Source: Streptomyces sp. SM10 (GTDB taxonomy: Bacteria > Actinomycetota > Actinomycetes > Streptomycetales > Streptomycetaceae). Taken from it: a DNA stretch of 64,000 nt. The stretch covers positions 1-64,000 of the forward strand of contig NZ_NEUF01000150.1 in assembly GCF_002910915.1 (NCBI RefSeq). The letters are read 5' to 3'. Position numbers and translations under genes: made by a program. Below, piece by piece: positions 1 to 7,653 of this stretch (the stretch's first letter is position 1; each line of letters starts with the position of its first letter). The notes under the pieces were generated by a model. The model had not been told where the DNA came from, did not search any database, and saw nothing but the letters and a program-made list of their open reading frames with translations.

Positions 1-8
1 GTGCTCAT
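1..8 (-). CDS. First codons of the ABC-2 permease gene beyond the left edge (inferred)
   Basis: The reverse complement of the first eight bases reads ATGAGCAC, a start codon followed by Ser. DrrA-type ATPase genes are normally followed at once by a DrrB-type permease gene in an overlapping ATGA arrangement. The ATPase gene at 1489-2502 ends in exactly such an ATGA next to the insertion sequence. I infer that this is the displaced permease start, with the rest of the gene outside the window. The permease itself cannot be verified here. Confidence 0.4.
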
Positions 9-250
9 TAGAGGACCATCCCTTCTGCAGCCCTCTTCGGTAGGGTTGTGACCTCTCGGTCCCGGTGGGTGCATGGCCAGTAGTGCGAGCCGTTCGACGG
101 CCAGCATGAGTTCCGCCAGCCCCGCCGGGCCGAGGCCGTCTGATCGGCTTCAGGGACACGCCCCGCAGAGGGCCGATTAATGAGCTCCCGGCAGACGACC
201 TCACCACCACCGGGCAGGTGCTCCGTCGACGTCACAGGAGTACTTCTTTC
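9..250 (+). ncRNA. Candidate IS110 left-end non-coding RNA (bridge RNA region)
   Basis: The roughly 240 bases before the transposase hold no convincing gene. In IS110-group elements this left end encodes the bridge RNA, which pairs with target and donor DNA to direct recombination. Layout and position fit that role here. I could not fold the region or identify the two guide loops, so the call rests on family knowledge only. Transcript ends are unknown. Confidence 0.35.
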
Positions 251-1471
251 GTGTTCATCGGATGGGACTGGGCGACCGAGACCCATGACGTCACCGTCAT
301 GGACGACGCCGGAAAACGCGTGGACCGGTGGGAGTTCGCCCACACCGAAGAGGGATTCGCCAGGACCCTGGCCCGGCTGGGGAAGCACGGAGCCCCGGCG
401 GATCTGCCCGTGATGATCGAGACCAGCCGCGGCCTGGCCGTGGACCGGCTGCTGGTTGCCGGCCACCCGGTGGTGCCCGTGCATCCCAACGCCTTCCACG
501 CCATGCGCCCGCGCTGGGGCGCCAGCAAGGCCAAGACCGACGCGGGCGACAGCATGAAACTCGCCGACTACCTGCGCACCGACGGCCACTTGCTGCCCCG
601 GCTGGAGCCCACCGAGCAGGCCACCCTCGATCTGCAGGCCCTCACCCGGACCCGCGCCGACCACGTCGAGGCCCGCATCGCGGCGGTCAACCAGCTTGCC
701 GCGCTGCTGGACATGCACTGGCCCGGAGGCAAGGCCGTGTTCGCCAACCTCGACAGCGACATCGCCATGGCCTTCCTGGAGCGCTACCCCACCCCGGCCT
801 CCGCCGCGAGGCTTACCGCCGGACGCCTCGAAGCCTGGTGCAAGCGCCACGGCTACTCCGGCAGGAAGCCCGGAGGTGTCCTGATCGAACGCCTGCGGAC
901 GGCCCCGAAGGCGGCCTCCCGCCTCAGCGAGGCAGTCGTCGAGCAGCTGGTCCAGGTCCAGGTCCAGCTGGTGAAGGGCATCCGCACGACCATCCGCACG
1001 CTGGACAAGACCATCGCCGAGGCGGTCGAAACCCACACCTACGCGCCGCTGTTCGCGACGATGCCGCGCATCGGCAGGGTCAGCCTCGGCCAGATCATCG
1101 GTGAGATCGGCCCGCTCCTGGAACGCGCCCGCACCAGCGAGCAGCTCATCGCCGAGGCCGGGGTCGTCCCCGTGACCCGAGCGTCGGGCAAGTCCCGCAC
1201 CGTCGCCTTCCGCTTCGCGACCAACCGCAGAGCCCGCGTCGCCCTGACCGCCTTCGCCGACAACAGCCGGCACGGCAGCGACTGGGCCGCGAAAATCTAC
1301 AACGACGCCCGAGCCCGCCAGAAACGACACCCCCACGCCATCCGCATCCTGGCCCGCGCCTGGCTTCGCGTGATGTGGGCCTGCTGGCGCGACGGCACCT
1401 GCTACGACCCCGCCATCCACCAGGCCAACGGCAAGATCAACACGACCACCGACACTGCCTTGGCGGCATAG
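251..1471 (+). CDS. IS110-family transposase (DEDD recombinase)
   Basis: This transposase of about 406 residues catalyses excision and insertion of the element. The N-terminal RuvC-like domain shows the DEDD set: Asp6 in FIGWDWA, Glu57 in MIETSR, and Asp97 and Asp100 in KAKTDAGD. A Transposase_20 domain follows in the C-terminal half, with the family's serine region ASGKS near residue 320 and the PRIGRVSLGQIIGEIG helix before it. I chose GTG 251 because AGGAG lies 10 bases upstream and family members begin just before the FIGWDWA strand. An in-frame GTG at 218 would add 11 arginine-rich residues. The frame is intact, so the element may still be active. Confidence 0.93.
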   Translation: MFIGWDWATETHDVTVMDDAGKRVDRWEFAHTEEGFARTLARLGKHGAPADLPVMIETSRGLAVDRLLVAGHPVVPVHPNAFHAMRPRWGASKAKTDAGDSMKLADYLRTDGHLLPRLEPTEQATLDLQALTRTRADHVEARIAAVNQLAALLDMHWPGGKAVFANLDSDIAMAFLERYPTPASAARLTAGRLEAWCKRHGYSGRKPGGVLIERLRTAPKAASRLSEAVVEQLVQVQVQLVKGIRTTIRTLDKTIAEAVETHTYAPLFATMPRIGRVSLGQIIGEIGPLLERARTSEQLIAEAGVVPVTRASGKSRTVAFRFATNRRARVALTAFADNSRHGSDWAAKIYNDARARQKRHPHAIRILARAWLRVMWACWRDGTCYDPAIHQANGKINTTTDTALAA

Positions 1472-1488
1472 AGGTTGACTCAGGAAAC

Positions 1489-2502
1489 TCATGCCGCGAC
1501 CTCCTGGGGGATCGTGTCGGTGACGGGGGCGGCCCTGTCGCCCGTGATGGCCAGGAACACCTCGTCCAGGCTGGGCAGCGCGGTGGAGACGTGGGCGAGC
1601 GAGAAGCCCCGGGTACCGAGCAGCCCGATCACGGCGGTCAGCTGCTCGTCGCTGAGGATCGGTACGTGGAGCAGTCCCTCGTCCGGGACCGCCTGGGCGC
1701 CGGCGACGCCGTCGAGACCGGTCTCGCGCAGGGCCTGCGCCATGGCGGCCAGCTCGGCGGGGTCGGAGGGCCGGATCTGGAGGGTGCGGCCGCCGACCTT
1801 GGCCTTGAGTTCGTCGACTCCGCCCCGGGCGATGATCTTTCCGTGGTCGATGACGGTGAGTTCGTCGGCGAGCTGTTCGGCCTCTTCCATGTACTGGGTG
1901 GTGAGCAGCACGGTCGCCCCCTCCGCGACCATCCGCTGCACCTCGTCCCAGACCTCGTTGCGGGTGCGGGGGTCGAGCCCCGTCGTCGGCTCGTCGAGGT
2001 AGAGGACGGCCGGGCTTCCGATCATGGAGGCGGCCAGGTCCAGTCGGCGCCGCATGCCGCCGGAGTACTCCATGGCGGCCTTCTTCGCCGCGTCGGTGAG
2101 CGAGAAGCGCTCCAGCAGTTCGTCGGCGCGGGACCGTGCCTTCTTGCGCGGCAGGTCGAGCAGCCGCCCGATCATGTAGAGGTTCTCCCAGCCGGAGAGC
2201 TTCTCGTCGACCGAGGCGTACTGCCCGGTCAGGCCTATGGTGCGGCGGAGCTGCCGGGGCTGCTTCACCACGTCGTAGCCCGCCACGACCGCGTGACCGG
2301 CGTCGGGCAGGATCAGGGTGGACAGGCAGCGTACGAGGGTGGTCTTGCCGGCACCGTTGGGACCGAGCACACCGAGGACGGTGCCCTCGCGCACATCGAG
2401 GTCCACACCGTCGAGTGCCTTGGTCGTGCCGTAGTGCTTGACCAGCCCCCGTACCTCGACGGCGTTCCTGCCGCCCTTGAGGTTCTTGTCGTTTCGCGTC
2501 AT
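1489..2502 (-). CDS. DrrA-like ABC transporter ATP-binding protein
   Basis: This ATPase of about 337 residues belongs to the daunorubicin-resistance (DrrA) type of ABC exporters and would energise drug or lipid efflux by a partner membrane protein. Visible motifs are Walker A (GPNGAGKTT), the signature YSGGMRRRLD, Walker B (AVLYLDEPTTGLDP) and the switch histidine region, which reads TTQYM, as is common in DrrA proteins. The C-terminal DUF4162-like tail ends in SLDEVFLAITG. ATG 2502 was chosen; ATG 2511 is an alternative. Its stop overlaps an ATG (ATGA) immediately before the IS110 element, so the expected permease partner is now about 1.5 kb away. A palindromic site lies just upstream of the start. 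Confidence 0.92.
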   Translation of the reverse strand: MTRNDKNLKGGRNAVEVRGLVKHYGTTKALDGVDLDVREGTVLGVLGPNGAGKTTLVRCLSTLILPDAGHAVVAGYDVVKQPRQLRRTIGLTGQYASVDEKLSGWENLYMIGRLLDLPRKKARSRADELLERFSLTDAAKKAAMEYSGGMRRRLDLAASMIGSPAVLYLDEPTTGLDPRTRNEVWDEVQRMVAEGATVLLTTQYMEEAEQLADELTVIDHGKIIARGGVDELKAKVGGRTLQIRPSDPAELAAMAQALRETGLDGVAGAQAVPDEGLLHVPILSDEQLTAVIGLLGTRGFSLAHVSTALPSLDEVFLAITGDRAAPVTDTIPQEVAA

Positions 2503-2521
2503 GGGCACCATCAGACCAGCC

Positions 2522-2552
2522 GTCACCGACAAGTCACCGACATGTCGGTGAC
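2522..2552 (-). promoter_or_regulatory. Palindromic operator array before the ABC ATPase gene
   Basis: A perfect 20-base palindrome, GTCACCGACATGTCGGTGAC, lies at 2533-2552. A further direct copy of its half site GTCACCGAC lies at 2522-2530. The array sits about 20 to 50 bases upstream of the ATPase start, where it could overlap the promoter. This suggests cooperative binding by a dimeric TetR- or GntR-type repressor. No adjacent regulator gene is visible, so the regulator is unknown. Confidence 0.6.
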
Positions 2553-2591
2553 AGCCGAACGACAGTGTGCCGGCAAGGGCCGGGAACGGGC

Positions 2592-2626
2592 GACAGCCCG
2601 CCGATGGGGGAAGTCGGCGGGCTGTC
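2592..2626 (-). terminator. Terminator downstream of panB
   Basis: GACAGCCCGCCGA at 2592-2604 and TCGGCGGGCTGTC at 2614-2626 form a perfect 13-base stem around a 9-base loop. It lies about 45 bases beyond the panB stop. There is no long T run, which is usual for Streptomyces terminators. Confidence 0.75.
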
Positions 2627-2669
2627 GGTGGTGCGGCAGTGGTCTCGGTGGGGCAGCGGCCCCGGGGCG

Positions 2670-3557
2670 TCAGTGGAAGGTGTGCTCCGCGGCCGGGAAG
2701 GTGCCGCCGACGACCTCTTCGGCGTACGCCTTGGCCGCGTCGCCCAGCACCTGGCGCAGGTTCGCGTACTGCTTGGTGAAGCGCGGCACCTTGCCGCCGG
2801 TCAGGCCGACCATGTCGGTGTAGACCAGCACCTGCGCGTCCGTGTCGGGCCCGGCGCCGATGCCGACCGTCGGGATGTGCAGGGTGCGGGTGACCTCGGC
2901 GGCCAGCTCGGCCGGCACGAGCTCCAGGACGACGGCGAACGCGCCCGCGTCCTGCACCGCCTTCGCGTCCCGCAGCAGCTGCTGGGCGGCTTCCTCGCCG
3001 CGGCCCTGGACGCGGTAGCCCATGGAGTTGACGGACTGCGGGGTCAGGCCGATGTGGCCCATGACCGGGATCCCCGCCTCGACCAGGAGCCGGATCTGCT
3101 CGTGGGAGCGCTCGCCGCCCTCCAGCTTGACCGCGCCGACGCCGGCGTCCTTGATCAGCCGGGTGGCGTTGCGCAGGGCCTGGACCGGGCCCTCCTGGTA
3201 CGCCCCGAAGGGCAGATCGGCCACGATGAGGGCGCGCTCGGTGCCCCGTACGACGGCGGCCGAGAGGATCGTCATCTCGTCCATCGTGACGGGCACGGTG
3301 GTCTCGTAGCCGAGGTGGCAGTTGCCCATCGAGTCGCCGACGAGCATGACGGGGATGCCCGCCTCGTCGAAGACGGACGCGGTCATCGCGTCGTAGGCGG
3401 TGAGCATGGGCCACTTCTCGCCGCGCTCACTGGCGGCGGCGATGTCGTGGACGGTGATGCGGCGGGTGTGCTTGCCCCCGTACAGGGCCTTGCCGGCACC
3501 GGGGGTGGGGCCCGCGGGGGGAGTGGCGGACTGGTTCTGCGCAGCCTGAAGCGACAT
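2670..3557 (-). CDS. panB: 3-methyl-2-oxobutanoate hydroxymethyltransferase
   Basis: PanB transfers a hydroxymethyl group from methylenetetrahydrofolate to 2-oxoisovalerate to make ketopantoate, the first committed step of pantothenate and CoA synthesis. The 295-residue protein carries MLTAYD, the metal-binding GDSMGN, DLPFGAYQ, KLEGG, MGHIGLTPQS and VGIGAGPDTDAQVL motifs in family order. The N-terminal extension of about 30 residues is typical of actinomycetes. ATG 3557 is preceded by AAGGAG at good spacing. The gene stands alone between its own terminator and a divergent transporter gene. Confidence 0.96.
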   Translation of the reverse strand: MSLQAAQNQSATPPAGPTPGAGKALYGGKHTRRITVHDIAAASERGEKWPMLTAYDAMTASVFDEAGIPVMLVGDSMGNCHLGYETTVPVTMDEMTILSAAVVRGTERALIVADLPFGAYQEGPVQALRNATRLIKDAGVGAVKLEGGERSHEQIRLLVEAGIPVMGHIGLTPQSVNSMGYRVQGRGEEAAQQLLRDAKAVQDAGAFAVVLELVPAELAAEVTRTLHIPTVGIGAGPDTDAQVLVYTDMVGLTGGKVPRFTKQYANLRQVLGDAAKAYAEEVVGGTFPAAEHTFH

Positions 3558-3698
3558 GGCCAACGGCTCCTTCGTCATCTCGAGGCGCCCTGACGGCGTC
3601 CCCGGATCCCTTCCATGGTGGCATCCTCCGGCCGTTCCCGGGAAGTGGGCCCACCGCGCCCGGTGAACGGTGTGCGGCAACCGGGTAAAGTCTTTCCA

Positions 3699-3717
3699 AT
3701 ACGAGACGGTCTCGTAT
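3699..3717. promoter_or_regulatory. Perfect inverted repeat, likely TetR operator of the MFS-TetR operon
   Basis: ATACGAGAC at 3699-3707 and GTCTCGTAT at 3709-3717 form a perfect 9-base inverted repeat with a 1-base spacer. It lies 25 bases before the MFS start, in an AT-richer stretch likely to hold the promoter. Palindromes of this type are classic targets of TetR-family efflux regulators, and a TetR gene follows the MFS gene. That this TetR binds here is inference. Confidence 0.7.
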
Positions 3718-3741
3718 CGAAAGCCCGTTAGGGTCTTCGGC

Positions 3742-5340
3742 ATGTCCATACCGTCCGGCGCCCCTGCCGTCGCGCCCCGTGTCCCGGAGGCGGTCCACCG
3801 CCGCCGCTGGGCCATCCTCGGCGTCCTCATGTTCAGCCTGCTCATCGTCGTTCTGGACAACTCGATCCTGAACGTCGCCGTCAAGACCATCGCCAGCCCC
3901 GCGCCGACCGGTATCGGCGCCACCCAGAGCGAGCTCGAGTGGGCGATCAACTCCTACACGCTCGTCTTCGCCGGGCTGCTCTTCACCGCCGGACTGCTGG
4001 GTGACCGCATCGGCCGCAAGAAGGTCCTGCTGGCCGGCATCCTGGTCTTCGGCGTGGGCTCCGCCCTGGCCGCCCTCTCCTCCACGCCCGGCGAACTCAT
4101 CACCTGGCGCGCGCTCATGGGCTTCGGTGCGGCCTTCGTGATGCCCGCCACACTCGCGGTGCTGATGAACGTCTTCGAGCGCGACGAGCAGCCCAAGGCC
4201 ATCGGCATCTGGGCCGGCAGCGTCGGCCTCGGCATCGCGATCGGCCCGATCACCGGCGGTCTGCTCCTGGAGCACTTCTGGTGGGGCTCGATCTTCCTGG
4301 TCAACGTGCCCGTCGTGATCGTCGCGCTGGTCGCCATGGCCGTCCTCGTGCCCGACTCGCGTGACCCCGCCCCCGGCCGCGTCGACCCGCTCGGGGTCGT
4401 CCTGTCCATCATCGGGCTGGTCCTGCTGGTCTACGGCATCATCCGCGGCGGGGAGCTCGCCTCCTTCACCGACGTCACCGTCCTCGCACCGCTGATCGGC
4501 GGTCTGCTGGTCCTCGCGGCGTTCGTCTGGCACGAGAAGCGCAGCAGCCACCCCTCGATCGACATCTCCTACTTCCGCAAGCCCGCCTTCTCCGCAGCCG
4601 TCGCGGCCATCGCGCTGGTCTTCTTCGCGCTGATGGGCGTCACGTTCTTCTCCGCCTTCTACCTGCAGAGCGTGCGCGGCTACACCGCGCTGGAGTCGGG
4701 GCTGCTGATCCTCCCGCTCGCCGCCGCCCAGATGATCTTCGCGCCGCGCGCCCGCCTGGTCGTCGACCGCTTCGGGGCCCGTGCGGTCTGCACGGCGGGC
4801 ATGCTGCTCGTCGCCGGCGGCCTCGCGGCCTTCGCGCTGTTCGACGCGGACACCCCGCTCTGGGTGCTGTGCCTGGTCTTCTTCGTCCAGGGCACCGGCA
4901 TGGCGCACATCATGCCGCCGGTCACCGTGGCCGTGATGCAGGCCCTGCCGCGCGAGCGGGCCGGCTCGGGCTCCGCCATCAACAACACGTTCCGCCAGGT
5001 CGGCGGGGCGCTCGGCATCGCCGTGCTCGGCTCGGTGCTCTCCACGGTCTACCGGGGCGACATCGAGGGTCACCTGACCGGGGTCCCGGCCGCCGCGCGG
5101 GACGTCGCGGGCGAGTCCATCGAGGCCACCCTCGGGGTCGCGGAGAGGATGGGCCCGGCAGGCAAGCCGCTGATCGCGGCGGCGAACGACGCGTTCATCG
5201 GCGCGATGCACGTCACCGCGCTCGGCTCGGCGGCGGTCGCGCTGATCGGCGCGGCGGTCGTGGCCGCGTTCCTGCCCGGCCGGCCGCCCGTGGTCCAGGA
5301 GGGCCAGGGGCAGGTCAGGGAGCCCGCGCGGAGGTCCTGA
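3742..5340 (+). CDS. MFS drug/proton antiporter, DHA2 (14-helix) type
   Basis: This membrane transporter of about 532 residues belongs to the EmrB/QacA (DHA2) branch of the major facilitator superfamily, which exports hydrophobic drugs in exchange for protons. The sequence shows about 14 hydrophobic segments, motif D1 LDNSILNVAV in helix 1, motif A GDRIGRKK between helices 2 and 3, and an antiporter-type GIAIGPITGG motif C in helix 5. ATG 3742 is used because it starts just before the first helix; upstream in-frame codons would run through the operator. A TetR gene follows about 100 bases downstream on the same strand. The substrate cannot be read from sequence. Confidence 0.93.
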   Translation: MSIPSGAPAVAPRVPEAVHRRRWAILGVLMFSLLIVVLDNSILNVAVKTIASPAPTGIGATQSELEWAINSYTLVFAGLLFTAGLLGDRIGRKKVLLAGILVFGVGSALAALSSTPGELITWRALMGFGAAFVMPATLAVLMNVFERDEQPKAIGIWAGSVGLGIAIGPITGGLLLEHFWWGSIFLVNVPVVIVALVAMAVLVPDSRDPAPGRVDPLGVVLSIIGLVLLVYGIIRGGELASFTDVTVLAPLIGGLLVLAAFVWHEKRSSHPSIDISYFRKPAFSAAVAAIALVFFALMGVTFFSAFYLQSVRGYTALESGLLILPLAAAQMIFAPRARLVVDRFGARAVCTAGMLLVAGGLAAFALFDADTPLWVLCLVFFVQGTGMAHIMPPVTVAVMQALPRERAGSGSAINNTFRQVGGALGIAVLGSVLSTVYRGDIEGHLTGVPAAARDVAGESIEATLGVAERMGPAGKPLIAAANDAFIGAMHVTALGSAAVALIGAAVVAAFLPGRPPVVQEGQGQVREPARRS

Positions 5341-5444
5341 TCCGCCGCGACCGGCCGGGAGCCGTCCCGCTCCCGGCCGGTCGGCGAGAATCGGGGACGT
5401 ACGGCGAACAGCGAGCGGCGGACGGCGCAGCGAGAGGCGGCCCA

Positions 5445-6146
5445 GTGCGGCAGGCGGCACAGAACCCGGAACAGGACCCGGCCGAGGGTCCGTCCCTCCC
5501 GCCCTGCCAGGAGCCGGAGCCACGCAGGGGCCGTCCCAGGAGCGCGGCCGTCGAGCGGGCGATCCTCGACGCCGTCGTGCAGCTGCTGGAGTCGGGGGAG
5601 ACCCTGGACGGGCTCTCCATCGAGCGCATCGCCCGCACCGCGGGTGTCGGCAAGGCCACCATCTACCGTCGCTGGAGCGGCAAGGAGGAGCTCTTCGTCG
5701 ATGTCCTGCGCGACATCGAGCCCGCCGATCCCGCCGTCTCCGGCACCGCGGGTCTGGCCGATCTGCGGATGCTGCTGGAGTCCATGCGTACGCGCGGTCT
5801 CGCCCAGCGCTCCTCCGCGCTCCTGCACAACGTGTTCGTGCAGATGAAGAAGCACCCCAGGCTCTGGACCGAGTACCAGAGCACCGTCATCGCGCCGCGT
5901 CGCGTCGCGATGCTGGCCGCCGTGCAGCGGGCCGTGGACGCGGGGGAACTCCGCGACGACCTCGACGTGGAGCTCATGGACGACCTCTTTCTGGGACCCA
6001 TGCTCGTCCGCACCGTCCATCGTCCCGACGCCCCCCTGCCGGAGGATCTGGCCGACCGCGTCATCCGGACCCTTCTCCAGGGTCTCGCGCCACGCTCGGC
6101 GACCTCGCAGGTCACAACCGTGGAACCGACGGCCTCTCCTGTGTGA
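5445..6146 (+). CDS. TetR-family transcriptional regulator
   Basis: This regulator of about 233 residues has an N-terminal TetR helix-turn-helix: RGRPRSAAVERAILDAVVQL, then IERIARTAGVGKATIYRRW, followed by KEELFVDVL. A divergent ligand-binding C-terminal domain follows. No ATG is available, and GTG 5445, preceded by GAGAGG, gives a protein with about 25 residues before the DNA-binding domain. The gene follows the MFS pump on the same strand, and the palindrome at 3699-3717 lies before that pump. The natural inference is a self-limiting efflux operon in which the drug releases the repressor. Confidence 0.9.
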   Translation: MRQAAQNPEQDPAEGPSLPPCQEPEPRRGRPRSAAVERAILDAVVQLLESGETLDGLSIERIARTAGVGKATIYRRWSGKEELFVDVLRDIEPADPAVSGTAGLADLRMLLESMRTRGLAQRSSALLHNVFVQMKKHPRLWTEYQSTVIAPRRVAMLAAVQRAVDAGELRDDLDVELMDDLFLGPMLVRTVHRPDAPLPEDLADRVIRTLLQGLAPRSATSQVTTVEPTASPV

Positions 6147-6283
6147 TCGTTCTGTCACAAGCCGCGAAACGGCCACCGCCACCGGAACCCGTCGGACCGC
6201 ATCCGTCGTCCTGATGGCAGTACGGCCGTCGTCGACGGCGGGAACGGCGTCACCCATCGCCTAGGGTCGGGAGGCGCGGTGAT

Positions 6284-7336
6284 GTGCACGGCAAGGCAGT
6301 GAGGACGAGCGCGATGGTGCAGGCGTACAGGACGGACACCGAGGGCGCCGGCGCGGGTCCCGGGCACGGCTCCCGTCTCGGGGCTCTGCGTCACAGACTG
6401 GCCTCGGACCGGGGCATCTGGCGGCGCGGCATCCTCCTGGCGCTCTGCTCGGTCCTCCTTACCGTCGTCATGGTCCTCCACGCGGACATCCCGAACGCCA
6501 TCGGCAACCTGGGCAGTCTCATCGAGACGTTCCTGCCCTGGTTCGGCCTCCTCGTGCCCGTCCTGCTGGTCCTCGGCCTGGTCCGGCGTTCGGCGACCGC
6601 GGTCATCGCCCTGATCCTGCCGGTCGCGGTCTGGCTCAACCTCTTCGGCGGTCTGCTCTTCTCCGACAAGTCGGGCAGCGGCGGTGGCCTCACCGTCGCC
6701 ACGCACAACGTCAACGCGGGAAACCCCGACCCGACGGGCACCGCCCAGCAGGTCGCGAGCTCCGGCGCGGACATCGTGGCCCTGCAGGAACTGCCCGGCG
6801 GCAAGGTCGCGGCGTACGAGGACGCCCTCGCCGACGCCTATCCGCACCACTCCGTCCAGGGCACCGTCGGCCTGTGGAGCAAGTACCCGGTGACGGACTC
6901 CAGCCCCGTGGACATCAAGCTGGGCTGGACCCGCGCGATGCGCGCCACCGTCACCACGCCCGAGGGCCGGGTCAAGGTGTACGTCGCCCACCTCCCGTCC
7001 GTGCGGGTCAAGCTGAACGCCGGCTTCACCGCCAACCAGCGCGACGACAGTGCGGACGCCCTGGGCGAGGCCATCGCCGACGAGCCGATCGAGCGGGTGG
7101 TCCTGCTCGGCGACCTCAACGGCACCATGAACGACCGCTCCCTGAACGCCGTCACCGCCCAGATGCGCTCCACCCAGGGCGCGGCGGGCGACGGCTTCGG
7201 CTTCAGCTGGCCGGCGGCGTTCCCGATGGCGCGGATCGACCAGATCATGGTCCGGGGCGTCGAGCCCCTCGCCTCCTGGACCCTGCCCGCCACGGACAGC
7301 GACCACCTCCCGATCGCGGCCCGCGTGGAACTGTGA
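6284..7336 (+). CDS. Membrane-anchored endonuclease/exonuclease/phosphatase-family protein
   Basis: The N-terminal third carries three predicted membrane helices (about residues 45-65, 80-98 and 103-125). The rest is an EEP (DNase I-like) domain. Its motifs are visible in order: THNVNAGN, ALQELPG with the metal-ligand Glu, AHLPSVR, LLGDLNGT with catalytic Asp and Asn, and the final SDHLPI with the Asp-His pair. Such proteins are phosphodiesterases with nucleic acid, phospholipid or inositol-phosphate substrates; which applies cannot be told. GTG 6284 has GGGAGG nine bases upstream and a TAGGGT -10 box at 6262-6267. ATG 6314 is an alternative start. Confidence 0.88.
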   Translation: MHGKAVRTSAMVQAYRTDTEGAGAGPGHGSRLGALRHRLASDRGIWRRGILLALCSVLLTVVMVLHADIPNAIGNLGSLIETFLPWFGLLVPVLLVLGLVRRSATAVIALILPVAVWLNLFGGLLFSDKSGSGGGLTVATHNVNAGNPDPTGTAQQVASSGADIVALQELPGGKVAAYEDALADAYPHHSVQGTVGLWSKYPVTDSSPVDIKLGWTRAMRATVTTPEGRVKVYVAHLPSVRVKLNAGFTANQRDDSADALGEAIADEPIERVVLLGDLNGTMNDRSLNAVTAQMRSTQGAAGDGFGFSWPAAFPMARIDQIMVRGVEPLASWTLPATDSDHLPIAARVEL

Positions 7337-7653
7337 GCGCGGGTTCCGGCCGACGCGCTACGCTCCCACCCATGCCCAGCCCCGAGTCCGACAGACTCCG
7401 GCCGCCGGTTCGCCGGTGGCCGGTCACCGACGCCGAAAGCCTCTGACCCCAGCGGTCACCGGGCTTCCCCGTCCTGCCGTCGGCCACCGCCGGACCGTCC
7501 GCGGCGGTGTGGGCCCACTTTCCTGTCCGGCATGACGCCCGACATTCCACCGCGTTGCCGTCCCCGTGCTCCGGCGCGTGACGACGGGCGCGGCCCGCAC
7601 CCCCTGCACACCGCTCGTCTCCTCCGACGGTTCCGTACAAGGGGTTCCTCCTC
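7337..7653 (+). other. Intergenic region with a possible 24-codon leaderless ORF
   Basis: No established gene is seen in these 317 bases. A TACGCT box at 7359-7364 lies seven bases before an ATG at 7372 that opens a 24-codon reading frame ending at 7446, the pattern of a leaderless Streptomyces transcript. The peptide (MPSPESDRLRPPVRRWP and onward) is Arg- and Pro-rich and not recognised. It could be a leader for the downstream pump gene or chance. The remainder shows nothing clear apart from the ribosome binding site AAGGGG before 7654. Confidence 0.25.

Larger units (their letters stand above)
4..1492 (+). mobile_element. IS110-family insertion sequence, apparently complete
   Basis: The element holds one transposase gene, a long non-coding left end of about 240 bases and a very short right end of about 20 bases, which is the usual IS110 layout. 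There are no terminal inverted repeats, as expected for the family. The pentamer CTCAT occurs at both edges, at 4-8 and 1488-1492. Removing the DNA between these copies restores a minus-strand ATPase stop overlapping a permease-like start (ATGA, then ATGAGCAC). I infer that these are the insertion boundaries. The repeat starts with CT, the core dinucleotide known for the related element IS621. The exact crossover point within CTCAT cannot be fixed from this copy alone. Confidence 0.75.

Noticed and set aside
8..1492. Long minus-strand open frame antisense to the IS110 transposase
   Set aside because: It mirrors the transposase codons, has Gly/Val/Asp-rich non-protein composition and no ribosome binding site. 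Its ATG at 1492 is only the displaced permease start.
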